Positions 38,357 through 46,476 of a stretch of 64,000 bases of DNA are shown here, in pieces. The number at the start of each line of letters is the position of its first letter. Positions within the stretch are counted from its first letter, which is position 1. Source of the DNA: Mycobacterium sp. MS1601 (lineage in GTDB: Bacteria > Actinomycetota > Actinomycetes > Mycobacteriales > Mycobacteriaceae); contig NZ_CP019420.1 of NCBI RefSeq assembly GCF_001984215.1, positions 248,001-312,000 of the forward strand, given 5' to 3'. The position numbers were made by a program, and so were the translations under genes. The notes below the pieces were generated by a model. That model was not told the origin of the DNA. It did no database searches and saw nothing but the letters and a program-made list of their open reading frames with translations.

Positions 38357-39805
38357 ATGGGCAAGGTCTTCAAACGTGCTGTGACGCCGACGGTCATCGG
38401 AGGTATGGCGATGGCGACGGTGGCCGCGGTGGCCCTCACCACGACGGTGCCGCAGGTGGCGTCGCGGGAGAAGGTGGCGCTGACGGCGACCATCACCCCG
38501 GGCAGTGCCACCAACTGGAACGCCCAGGGCATCGATCGGTTCTACGGCATCGATTGGAACGCAACCTACGGCGACACCGCGATCGCCCCCTTCCGGCTGA
38601 TCCAGTTCTGGCAGGGCGCCCAGAACATCCTCAGCGCGCTCGACGCCGCCCAGGGCGACGACGAACCCGACGTGGTGGTGAGCTCGGGCCGCGGGGCGGG
38701 CAACGCCAGCGCGGTCATCACCTGGCTGGCCCACACCGATCCCGACGGCGCCCGGCTGAACGACACGTTGTGGATCCTGGACAACAACGTCGACCGACCC
38801 AACGGGGGGTATGCCACCCGATACCCGTTCTTCGCGCTGGTGGGCGTCAATCCGATACCGGTGCCCAACGATCTCGAGGGCGTCCAGATCCTCGACGTCG
38901 GCTATCAGTACGCCTGGAATTCCAGTGCACCGACGTACATCTCGAATCTGCCCGCACTGCTGAACGCGATCATCGCCTACGCCTACCGGTATCAGCAACA
39001 GGACAAGCTGCCGATCCCGGAGGAGATCCTGCGCGCCGACGGCACGTTGGACCCCAACGCCTCCGGCTACTACATCGTGCGCACCGACGGCACCGTCGAA
39101 CGGCACGATTTCGACGATCCCGAATCGAAGGTCACCACCGTCTACGTCACCTACGAGGTCAAGGGATTGCCGATGTTGCAGCCCATCCGCGACTTCGGCG
39201 GCGACTTCGGCAATGCCTTCGCCGACGTGGTGGAACCGGTCCTGACGGTGCTGGTCAATGCGTCCTACAAGGACAACAACCCATTGTCGGATCCCAGCGT
39301 GTACACGCCGATGCAGCTGTTCGCGCCGCCGAAAGTGTGGGCCACCGCCGCCCAGCAGCTTCCCGGCGCCATCGACGAAGGGCTGCAGAGGCTGCGGGAA
39401 CACATGGGGGCCAAGCCCGCCGCGAAGAAACTTGAGCCCACCGCGGCCGTCGCAGAGGAGGCTCCGGATGAGGATGCCCTCGTCGCCGAGAACACCGAGA
39501 GCACTGAGAACACCGACGACGCCGCGGTGACCCAGACCCGCACTGTGTTGTCGTCCGGCAACCGCGGCGACGACGAGGACGCCGAGCCGCAGCTCGATAC
39601 GGACGAGGAGACCGACGAGGACCTCACGGCCGACATCGAACCTGCCGGCGATGACGAGATCGTCTCCGATGACGGGCAATCCGTGGATGAGGACAAGGCT
39701 GCCGAACCGGACGAGAACGCCGAGAAGTCGACCGACGGGGTGAAGGACACCGACAAGTCGACCGACCCCGAGAAGGACAGCTCGTCCGGCAAGGCAGTGG
39801 AGTAG
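38357..39805 (+). CDS. exported PE-PPE-domain protein with acidic tail
   Basis: A 482-residue protein. The N-terminal hydrophobic segment (about residues 10-35) follows basic residues and serves as signal or anchor. The middle part (about 50-260) matches the PE-PPE alpha/beta-hydrolase-like domain: NNVDRPNGGYATRYPFF and YQYAWNSSAPTYISNLPALLNAI are typical. Where related hydrolases have the GxSxG nucleophile, this protein reads VVVSSGRGAGN, so the serine position is probably Gly111 and the enzyme may be inactive. The last 110 residues are low-complexity, very rich in Asp and Glu. GGGGAGG precedes ATG 38357. Confidence 0.75.
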   Translation: MGKVFKRAVTPTVIGGMAMATVAAVALTTTVPQVASREKVALTATITPGSATNWNAQGIDRFYGIDWNATYGDTAIAPFRLIQFWQGAQNILSALDAAQGDDEPDVVVSSGRGAGNASAVITWLAHTDPDGARLNDTLWILDNNVDRPNGGYATRYPFFALVGVNPIPVPNDLEGVQILDVGYQYAWNSSAPTYISNLPALLNAIIAYAYRYQQQDKLPIPEEILRADGTLDPNASGYYIVRTDGTVERHDFDDPESKVTTVYVTYEVKGLPMLQPIRDFGGDFGNAFADVVEPVLTVLVNASYKDNNPLSDPSVYTPMQLFAPPKVWATAAQQLPGAIDEGLQRLREHMGAKPAAKKLEPTAAVAEEAPDEDALVAENTESTENTDDAAVTQTRTVLSSGNRGDDEDAEPQLDTDEETDEDLTADIEPAGDDEIVSDDGQSVDEDKAAEPDENAEKSTDGVKDTDKSTDPEKDSSSGKAVE

Positions 39806-39818
39806 CCGACCTCCGGCG

Positions 39819-40835
39819 CTAGAGTGCCCGCAGGAAGCGCTCCTTGGGCGGGCACTGACGCCACGCGCTGATCTCGTCCATCAGATTGTCCGAGTCCGGC
39901 CGAATCCGGTTCTGCGCCAACTGCTCGCCCTGTTCCTTGGGCATGAGTTCGATGCGATTGGGGGTCTTCCAGAGCTCGACGGTCTGCACCACCCAGAACG
40001 CCGCGAACTCACCGATGAGCAGCGCTTCGATGACCAGGACGGCATGCTGCCATCCCGTCCAGAAGCGGATGAGCACCAGCACCACCACCAGGGTCACGCA
40101 CATGAGACCGCCGATCGCAAAGTACAAGGCGGCGAACAACTTCGGACGCGGCGAGAGCTCGCTTGCCGGCGTCACAAGCGCGAGCACGGCGTTGACGAAG
40201 ACGTTGACGATGATCGCGGCGAACATCAGGATCGCCGCCGTCATGTGAGCGTAGGAGTCGAAAAGATCCCGCAGGAACAGAAAACCGAACACCCCGGCTG
40301 CCATGATGGCCCAGAACGCCACCTGCACCACGGCGCCAACCAGCGACCGCGGCCCCCGGCTACCACGCCGCCGATACAGGATCAGCACTACGACCAGCGC
40401 AAGCATCAGTGCGACGATGACCGCCCCGATGTTGTTGGTGACTGCTCGATCCGATGGCCCCCACGGGCCGTCGGACGGGCAGCCCTGCACTTCGGCGTCG
40501 CTGGTGGGCACAAAAGCGACGCCGAACGCCAACACACCCGCGGTGTTCAGCAGCGCGTCCTCGGTATCGGTGCCCTTGTAGACGATGAGTTGCGCTCCGA
40601 TGGAACACAACGCGGCGATGAAGACACTGTGGGCCGCGGTGTAGAAGTACGCGCTGATCGATGCCTGCCAGCATCCCGTGGACACCCGCTCCCCCACCAC
40701 CGCGGCAGCCAGCATCACGACCGTGACGACCATCCCGCCGCGCAGGTATCGATAGGTGTCCAGCGCCAGATCGTAAGTGTGTTGGCGCACCACGGGTGAA
40801 GGAGACACCACCGGCGCTTCATCCGAAGAACCCAT
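39819..40835 (-). CDS. multi-spanning membrane protein, unknown function
   Basis: A 338-residue integral membrane protein with about seven or eight hydrophobic segments, one extracytoplasmic loop with two cysteines (near EVQGCPSDGPWG) and a charged cytosolic tail. No family motif was recognised. It is convergent with the PE-PPE-domain gene (13 bp between stops). Some resemblance to DUF998-like proteins is possible but not firm. Confidence 0.7.
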   Translation of the reverse strand: MGSSDEAPVVSPSPVVRQHTYDLALDTYRYLRGGMVVTVVMLAAAVVGERVSTGCWQASISAYFYTAAHSVFIAALCSIGAQLIVYKGTDTEDALLNTAGVLAFGVAFVPTSDAEVQGCPSDGPWGPSDRAVTNNIGAVIVALMLALVVVLILYRRRGSRGPRSLVGAVVQVAFWAIMAAGVFGFLFLRDLFDSYAHMTAAILMFAAIIVNVFVNAVLALVTPASELSPRPKLFAALYFAIGGLMCVTLVVVLVLIRFWTGWQHAVLVIEALLIGEFAAFWVVQTVELWKTPNRIELMPKEQGEQLAQNRIRPDSDNLMDEISAWRQCPPKERFLRAL

Positions 40836-40909
40836 CGATCCCCCTGGGCGTCGACAAGCCGTTCCTCGGCAAGGATAGGAGCGCTGCGGCCCCCACGGGG
40901 AGTTTCAGC

Positions 40910-40947
40910 TCGATTGTTGCTCCGGCCGTCGCCGAAGCAACAATCGA
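40910..40947 (-). terminator. hairpin downstream of the hydrolase gene
   Basis: A perfect 12-bp inverted repeat, TCGATTGTTGCT/AGCAACAATCGA, with a 14-nt loop, lies 11 bp after the stop of the minus-strand hydrolase gene. It fits a mycobacterial terminator without a T-run. Confidence 0.65.
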
Positions 40948-40957
40948 AGCGAATCGA

Positions 40958-41896
40958 CTAGCCGCTCAACGACGGTTCCTGCGTGCAGTTCTTGATGAGC
41001 AGGCGCAGTTCCTGGTTGACTTCGGCGGGCCGTTCCAGGATGGCGCAGTGCCCCCCGGGCAGCTCCACCAGGCCAACCAGGTTCGGGGCGTCGCGGGCGA
41101 TGCGGCGTGACGAGTCGATGGGCAGCAGCCGGTCACGTTCACTGCCGATCACCAGCGTGGGCACCGTCAGGCCGTGCAACCGGATGTGGCGCTTCTCCAT
41201 CGAATCGATGAGGGCGCGGGCGCAACCGGCGCGGCCTGCCGGTGGCGTGGACGCGTACAGGTCATAGACCAGATCGGCGACATCGGGAGCGGCGTCGCGA
41301 CCCACCGCCAGTGCTGCCACGAATCGCTTGCTCGGTCGTTCTGCCGCCCGCAGCACGGGCATCCCGCCGAAGGTGCGTATGATGCCCGACCCCACGGCCA
41401 CTCGGCTGCGGGCCAGCCGCGGCGCCACCGCCAGCAGTTTCACCTGGCGGACGATTTCACCGGTGGTGGTGTTGATCAGTGCCACCGCATCGGCGCGCTG
41501 CGCGACTTTGTGGGGATAACGCTCGGCCCACGAGGCGATGGCGATGCCACCCATCGAATGCCCGGCGATGACGGCGCGTTCGCCCGGTGCCAGCGTGGCC
41601 TCCAGCACCGCGTCCAGGTCGGAAGCCAGATGGTTGAGGCTGTAGTGGCCGCGCGGAGGAACGCCGCTGCGGCCGTGACCACGGTGGTCGAACGCGATCA
41701 CCCGGTAGTCGCGGGCCAGATCGTTGATCTGCTCATGCCACACGCTGATGGCGCAGGTGATGCCGTGTGCCAGGACGATGGGGTAGCCATCGCGGGGTCC
41801 GAAGACCTCGGTGTGCAGCCGGGTGCCGTCGGCCCCGCGAACGATGGCGGGCCGGCCGGGCGGCAGGTGAACTTGCCGTGCGGGGTTCGCTGTCAT
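40958..41896 (-). CDS. alpha/beta hydrolase (non-heme haloperoxidase-like)
   Basis: A 312-residue alpha/beta hydrolase. The nucleophile is S114 in GHSMGG, the acid Asp lies in GSERDRLLP and the base His in GGHCAIL. The oxyanion HG is in LAHGITCAISVW. ATG 41896 is chosen because GAGAGGTC lies seven bases upstream; the longer frame adds an unconserved stretch. A haloperoxidase-like hydrolase (Hpx) occurs near aofH in M. tuberculosis as well. The substrate is unknown. Confidence 0.83.
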   Translation of the reverse strand: MTANPARQVHLPPGRPAIVRGADGTRLHTEVFGPRDGYPIVLAHGITCAISVWHEQINDLARDYRVIAFDHRGHGRSGVPPRGHYSLNHLASDLDAVLEATLAPGERAVIAGHSMGGIAIASWAERYPHKVAQRADAVALINTTTGEIVRQVKLLAVAPRLARSRVAVGSGIIRTFGGMPVLRAAERPSKRFVAALAVGRDAAPDVADLVYDLYASTPPAGRAGCARALIDSMEKRHIRLHGLTVPTLVIGSERDRLLPIDSSRRIARDAPNLVGLVELPGGHCAILERPAEVNQELRLLIKNCTQEPSLSG

Positions 41897-42014
41897 CAAT
41901 CGACCTCTCGCGACGATGCCACGGACGTCTTTGCCCGCGACGTGTGCCGAGTTTACTAGACGGCTGTCAAATTGCGCCGATTCGTCGGAGGGGTCGACGC
42001 TGCAATACTGAGGT

Positions 42015-42479
42015 GTGTCTGCAATCGAATACTCCGCGTCCATCGACGTCAACCGCGATGCCGACGAGCTCTACGCCCTGATCGCCGACGTGACCCGGAT
42101 GGGCCAGTGGAGTCCGATCTGCCGTGCGTGCTGGTGGGATGAGGGTGCAGGCCCGCAGGTCGGCGCGTGGTTCACCGGCCGCAACCAGACCCCGCAGCGC
42201 ACCTGGGAGACACGCAGCCAGGTGGTGGTGGCAGATCCGGGACGAGAGTTCGCCTGGGAGGTCAACAACGGATGGGTGCGCTGGGGTTTTGTCATGACGC
42301 CGATCGACGGCGGTACCCGCCTGACCGAGGAGTGGACCTTCCTGCCCAAGGGCCTGGCCGGGTTCCAGGAGCGATACGGCGATCAGGCCGACGCACAGAT
42401 CGCCGAGCGCACCGAGGCTGCCCATCGTGGGATTCCGGAGACGCTGGCGGCGATCAAGCGCACTGCCGAAACCCAGTGA
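42015..42479 (+). CDS. SRPBCC / polyketide cyclase-like protein
   Basis: A 154-residue START-like fold protein beginning at GTG 42015. The pattern IEYSASIDVNRDADELYALIADVTRMGQWSPICR is the typical first strand and helix of SRPBCC proteins, and WGFVMTPIDGGTRLTEEW the later strands. Such proteins bind hydrophobic ligands in a deep pocket; some are cyclases or dehydratases. It is divergent to the hydrolase (about 118 bp between starts). The ligand is unknown. Confidence 0.8.
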   Translation: MSAIEYSASIDVNRDADELYALIADVTRMGQWSPICRACWWDEGAGPQVGAWFTGRNQTPQRTWETRSQVVVADPGREFAWEVNNGWVRWGFVMTPIDGGTRLTEEWTFLPKGLAGFQERYGDQADAQIAERTEAAHRGIPETLAAIKRTAETQ

Positions 42480-42513
42480 GGCCTGCGGTCGTGGGGGTAC
42501 GACCGCAGGCCTC
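42478..42513. terminator. bidirectional terminator hairpin
   Basis: A perfect 15-bp stem, GAGGCCTGCGGTCGT (42478-42492) with its complement at 42499-42513, and a 6-nt loop GGGGGT. It sits between the convergent SRPBCC and PepD genes and starts at the SRPBCC stop codon. Confidence 0.85.
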
Positions 42514-42525
42514 GTGGGGGAAGTG

Positions 42526-43845
42526 TTACGCCTGGCCTAGCGTGACCTCGGTGGTCTGCGCGGCTCCGGAATCATCCAGATAGGTCAGCGACACCGTGTC
42601 ACCGGGCGCCTTGGACCGCACCGCGGCGATCAGGGACTCCGGGCCGTCGATCACCCGGTTGTCGAGCTTGGTGATCACCGACCCGCTGGGCAGGCCGGCT
42701 GCAGCGGCCGGGCTGCCCGCTTCGACCTGGGCGACGGCCGCCCCGGTGGCGCTGGGGTTGTCGCCCAACTGCACGCCCAGCGAACCGTGGGTGGCGGTGC
42801 CTGTCGAGACCAGTTCATCGGCGATCCGCTTGGCCTGGTCCACCGGAATGGCGAAGCCCAGCCCGATGGAGCCGCTCTGCGCCTGGGCAGAACCCTCGCC
42901 GCCGCCCATGGTGGCGATGGCCGAGTTCACCCCGATCAGTTCACCGTTCATGTTGACCAGCGCGCCGCCGGAGTTGCCGGGGTTGATGGCGGCGTCGGTC
43001 TGGATCGCGTCGAGTACCGAGAGCTGTTCATCAGGACCTCCGCCCGCGGTGACCGGCCGGTCCAGGGCGCTGATGATGCCAGTGGTGACGGTGCCCTGAA
43101 GTCCGAGCGGCGATCCGATGGCCACGACGTCCTGCCCGACTTTCACATCGGCCGACGAACCCATGGCAATGGGTGTCAAGCCAGAAACCCCTTGCGCGCG
43201 AATCACAGCCAGGTCTCCGGCAGGGTCGGTGCCGACGACGCTGAACGGAGCCGTCCGACCATCGGAGAAGGTCACCGTCTGGGTGACGCCCCCGGTGGAT
43301 GCTTGCTGCGCCCCACCCTCGCCAGGCAGACCGGCCACGACGTGGTTGTTGGTCAGGATGAGGCCGTCCGGCGAGAGCACAATGCCGGAGCCTTCACCGC
43401 CCTGGCGACCCATGCGGATCTCGATCTTGACCACGCTGGGCATCACCTTGGCAGCCACCTGCTCGACGGAGCCGGGTGGCAGATCTGCTGCCACCGGCTG
43501 GCTGGGAGCGGCGGCGATGGCGGCCTGCATGTCGGCCGAGTGATCGGTCTCGGTGGTGACGGCCGCTGCCGCACCCACCCCTGCGCTCACGACGGCCACC
43601 GCCAAGGCGCCCACCAGCAAGGTGCCGCGGCCCTTCTTCGAACGCCGGTGACGTCGAGTCGAGGGCGCCGAAAATGGCTGCGTTCCAGCGTGATACGGAC
43701 CTTGCGCGGGTCCGGGGTACGACGCGGTGGGCTGCTGTGCATAGCGCCAGTCATAGGCCGAATCCGGGTAGTACTGTGCCGCAGAATGACTCGGGTCCTG
43801 ACGGGGGTCAGGCCGGTTCGTGGGATACCGCGACGGGTTAGTCAT
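42526..43845 (-). CDS. pepD: PepD/HtrA-type membrane-anchored serine protease
   Basis: A 439-residue HtrA-family protease. A proline-rich cytosolic N-terminus (1-65) and a basic patch precede one membrane helix (about 74-96). The trypsin-like domain carries H168 (TNNHVV), D211 (GDLAVI) and S292 (GNSGGAL). A PDZ domain follows from about residue 345. It would work outside the membrane in cell-envelope protein quality control, like Rv0983. ATG 43845 is chosen; the upstream open frame is arginine-rich and unconserved. A direct-repeat site upstream suggests envelope-stress control. Confidence 0.88.
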   Translation of the reverse strand: MTNPSRYPTNRPDPRQDPSHSAAQYYPDSAYDWRYAQQPTASYPGPAQGPYHAGTQPFSAPSTRRHRRSKKGRGTLLVGALAVAVVSAGVGAAAAVTTETDHSADMQAAIAAAPSQPVAADLPPGSVEQVAAKVMPSVVKIEIRMGRQGGEGSGIVLSPDGLILTNNHVVAGLPGEGGAQQASTGGVTQTVTFSDGRTAPFSVVGTDPAGDLAVIRAQGVSGLTPIAMGSSADVKVGQDVVAIGSPLGLQGTVTTGIISALDRPVTAGGGPDEQLSVLDAIQTDAAINPGNSGGALVNMNGELIGVNSAIATMGGGEGSAQAQSGSIGLGFAIPVDQAKRIADELVSTGTATHGSLGVQLGDNPSATGAAVAQVEAGSPAAAAGLPSGSVITKLDNRVIDGPESLIAAVRSKAPGDTVSLTYLDDSGAAQTTEVTLGQA

Positions 43846-43910
43846 CGTGTTCGTTCTCTTTCTCAAACGCCATAGAGCACAGTTGCTTAAGGACAAGATG
43901 CCCGTTGTCG

Positions 43911-43927
43911 CTGAGACAGTACTGAGA
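43911..43927 (-). promoter_or_regulatory. CTGAGA direct repeats, OmpR/MprA-type site candidate
   Basis: CTGAGA occurs at 43911 and 43922, an 11-bp period (TCTCAG on the pepD strand), 66-82 bp upstream of the pepD start. Direct repeats one helix turn apart suit an OmpR-family response regulator. MprA, which controls pepD in M. tuberculosis, is the obvious candidate. The surrounding 43846-44186 gap otherwise holds only the two divergent promoters. Confidence 0.45.
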
Positions 43928-44076
43928 GTGGGCTCTGCGAAGTCCGAGACTTTTCCGCTGTCGGTGAAATGTTTTCCCAGGGTGCCGTGCGGGCTACGCC
44001 AGCCACCCCGTAGATCCGCTCCACAGGCGCGCGCCGGCGAACCGACCCGAGTCTTCGAGCGAAGCATGGAGCTAAA

Positions 44077-44107
44077 TGTGGACAGTCCACAGCCGGTGTC
44101 ATATATT
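44077..44107 (+). promoter_or_regulatory. promoter and operator of the sugar/polyol operon
   Basis: TGTGGAC-A-GTCCACA (44077-44091) is a perfect 7-1-7 palindrome. It covers a good -35, TGGACA (44079-44084), which is 17 bp from a -10, TATATT (44102-44107). The start codon of the DeoR gene is 80 bp downstream. Autorepression by the DeoR protein is the simplest reading. Confidence 0.65.
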
Positions 44108-44186
44108 CACACTCACGCCTCCACAACGAGGCGACAAGTCGGATAAACGGAGAAGTTTCTGTGAATTTTCCACAGATGGCTCGGGC

Positions 44187-44972
44187 GTGACGGTGGACCT
44201 GAAGCGTCGTCGGGATCAGATCGAACAGCGCGTGCGCGCGGACCGTGAGGTCGGATACGCCGAATTGGCGCTCGAGTTCGACGTCTCCGAGATGACGATC
44301 CGGCGCGATGTCGAGGCCCTCGAGTCACTCGGCGTCGTCCGCCGGGTGGTCGGTGGCGCAATTGCCATGCAGGGCAAAGATACTGAACCATCCTTTGCGA
44401 CCCGGGTGGCTGACGCCGCTCAGGAGAAGAACCACATCGCCGATGTGGTGGCCGACCTGATCAGCCCCAGCGAGACCGTGATTCTCGACTCCGGCAGCAC
44501 CGCACTCGCGGTCGCCCACTCACTCAAGGGGCGCGATCTCGGATTGACTGTCGTGACCCCCAGCGTCCTGGTGGCGCTGGCACTTGTCGACGAGCCCCAG
44601 ACCACCGTCGTTCTCACCGGCGGCGAACTGCGCTCCGGTGAGCTGAGCCTCATCGGCCCCAGCACCGAGCAGACACTGGCGAACTACAACTGCGACACCT
44701 ACATCATGGGAGTCGCAGGCATCGACGGCGAGCGCGGGATCTCGGACTACCACCAGGCCGAGAGCCAGGTGAAGCGGGCCGCCAGCCGTCGCGCCGACCG
44801 CGTCATCGTCGCCGCCGACCGCAGCAAGCTCGGCCGGGTGACCTTCGTCAGCATCGCCGCGCTGTCCCAAGTGCAGACCATCGTCACCGACGGCGCCCCC
44901 GACCATCCCACCCTGGTAGCCGCCCGCGACGCGGGCGTGGAAGTCATCTGCGTCGAAGGAGAGCTACTGTGA
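44187..44972 (+). CDS. DeoR family transcriptional regulator
   Basis: A 261-residue sugar-type repressor. The N-terminal winged helix is VGYAELALEFDVSEMTIRRDVEAL, followed by the DeoR signature region VVRRVVGGAI. The C-terminal domain has ILDSGSTALAVA and VVLTGGELRSGELSLIGP, the sugar-phosphate isomerase-like fold that binds phosphorylated sugars. GTG 44187 gives the family length; GTG 44193 is an alternative. It heads the operon up to 52414 and overlaps the kinase gene, so it probably senses the phosphorylated product. Confidence 0.88.
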   Translation: MTVDLKRRRDQIEQRVRADREVGYAELALEFDVSEMTIRRDVEALESLGVVRRVVGGAIAMQGKDTEPSFATRVADAAQEKNHIADVVADLISPSETVILDSGSTALAVAHSLKGRDLGLTVVTPSVLVALALVDEPQTTVVLTGGELRSGELSLIGPSTEQTLANYNCDTYIMGVAGIDGERGISDYHQAESQVKRAASRRADRVIVAADRSKLGRVTFVSIAALSQVQTIVTDGAPDHPTLVAARDAGVEVICVEGELL

Positions 44973-46450
44973 CGCGCTACACCATCGGGATCGACATCGG
45001 TACCACGGGCACCAAGACGGTGCTGCTGGACACCACCTCCGGCATCGTCGCAACCGCAACACGCGAGACCGCATTGCACTCTCCCGCACCGGGTTTCGCC
45101 GAGGCGGATACCGCACAGTGGTACCGCAACGCGGTCGAGTCGATCAGGGAGGTGTTGACCGCCAGCGGAGTCTCCCCCGGTTCGGTCGGCGCGGTGGCCA
45201 CCTCCGGCATGGTGCCCGCGGTGATCCCGGTGGACGCTGCCGGAAAACCGCTGCGATACGCCATCCTCCAAAACGATGCACGTGCCCACATCGAGGTCGG
45301 CGTCCTGGCTGACGCCCTCGCGGACGTCGACCTGGTGACCTTGACCGGATCGGCACTCACCCAGCAGTCGGTGGCGCCGACGCTGACCTGGCTACGGGAG
45401 CACGAGCCCGAGGTATACGCGAACGCGACCCACTGGGTCGGCTCCTATGACTGGGTGCTGACCGCACTCGGGGCCCCCGTCCACGTCGAGCAGAACTGGG
45501 CATTGGAATCCGGACTGTTCAGCGTCGACGGTGACATCGCCGACGTGCTGTTCAACGCCGCCGAACTCGACCCCGCGACGGTGGCACCGGTGCACCGGCC
45601 CGGTACCAAAGTCGGCGAACTCAGCCGCGCAGCCGCCGAGGAGACGGGACTGGTGCCCGGCACCGCTCTGGTGGTCGGCGGGGCCGACCACGTGCTGTCC
45701 GCCTATGCCGCCGGCGTCAACAATCCGGGCGATGCACTGGTGAAACTCGGTGGTGCAGGCGATATCCTGGTGGCAAGCAACACCAAGGTGGCCGACAAGC
45801 GGCTCTATCTCGACGCCCACCCCGTACCGGGACGCTGGCTTCCCAATGGCTGTATGGCGACCAGCGGCAGCCTCATCCGATGGTTCCAGAGCCTGATCGG
45901 TGGAGCCGCCCTGACCGATCTCGACGACGAGGCCGCCGATCGCGCCCCCGCCGAGATCCTCTGCCTTCCCTACTTTTTGGGTGAGAAGAGCCCCATCCAC
46001 GATCCGGACCTGCGCGGTGTATTCGCCGGGATGCACCTGGGGCACACCAGAGCCGATCTCTACCGCTCGGTGCTCGAGGCCATCGCATTTGGATTCCGGC
46101 ACCATGTGGACGTTTTCGGTGACATCGGCATTCCGTTCACTCGGGTGATGATCACCAACGGCGGCTCGAAATCCACCCTGTGGAAGCAAATTCACGCCGA
46201 CGTGCTCGGTCACGAGATGCTGCCGGTGTGGGGACACCCCGGCGCCTCCCTGGGCGCGGCGGTGATCGCCGCCATCGGCGTCGGCGATCTCGACGACTGG
46301 TCGGACGCAGCCCGATTCATCGCCCTGGAAGCCCCGTTCGTCCCTGACCCCGCCCGGCGCGACGCCTACGACGCCGCCTATGCCACCTGGCAAGAACTCA
46401 GTACCGCCATGACCCCGATATCACACGCAGTCGCCCGCACCACCCGGTAA
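44969..46450 (+). CDS. FGGY-family carbohydrate kinase
   Basis: A 493-residue kinase of the FGGY family. The phosphate-1 motif is GIDIGTTGTKTVLLD at the N-terminus; the second ATPase domain begins around ALVVGGADHVLSAYAAGVNN and contains ITNGGSKSTLWKQIHADVLG, the adenosine region. Catalytic aspartate candidates lie in GGADHV. It resembles xylulose/L-ribulose-type kinases and should phosphorylate the ketose made by the SDR of this operon. GTGA overlap with the repressor. The exact sugar is not readable. Confidence 0.85.
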   Translation: MTRYTIGIDIGTTGTKTVLLDTTSGIVATATRETALHSPAPGFAEADTAQWYRNAVESIREVLTASGVSPGSVGAVATSGMVPAVIPVDAAGKPLRYAILQNDARAHIEVGVLADALADVDLVTLTGSALTQQSVAPTLTWLREHEPEVYANATHWVGSYDWVLTALGAPVHVEQNWALESGLFSVDGDIADVLFNAAELDPATVAPVHRPGTKVGELSRAAAEETGLVPGTALVVGGADHVLSAYAAGVNNPGDALVKLGGAGDILVASNTKVADKRLYLDAHPVPGRWLPNGCMATSGSLIRWFQSLIGGAALTDLDDEAADRAPAEILCLPYFLGEKSPIHDPDLRGVFAGMHLGHTRADLYRSVLEAIAFGFRHHVDVFGDIGIPFTRVMITNGGSKSTLWKQIHADVLGHEMLPVWGHPGASLGAAVIAAIGVGDLDDWSDAARFIALEAPFVPDPARRDAYDAAYATWQELSTAMTPISHAVARTTR

Positions 46451-46476
46451 GAAGAAGTGAAAGGAACAGTGCTCTA

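Noticed and set aside
38078..39679. 533-codon open frame on the minus strand opposite the PE-PPE-domain gene
   Set aside because: Composition is Gly/Val/Arg-rich without domains; it is the mirror of a GC-rich codon pattern, while the plus strand shows signal peptide, domain and ribosome site.
41897..42052. N-terminal extension of the hydrolase frame
   Set aside because: It overlaps the start of the divergent SRPBCC gene, and ATG 41896 has a good ribosome site.
43846..44067. N-terminal extension of the PepD frame
   Set aside because: The 74 extra residues are arginine-rich and unlike PepD; ATG 43845 gives the normal proline-rich start.
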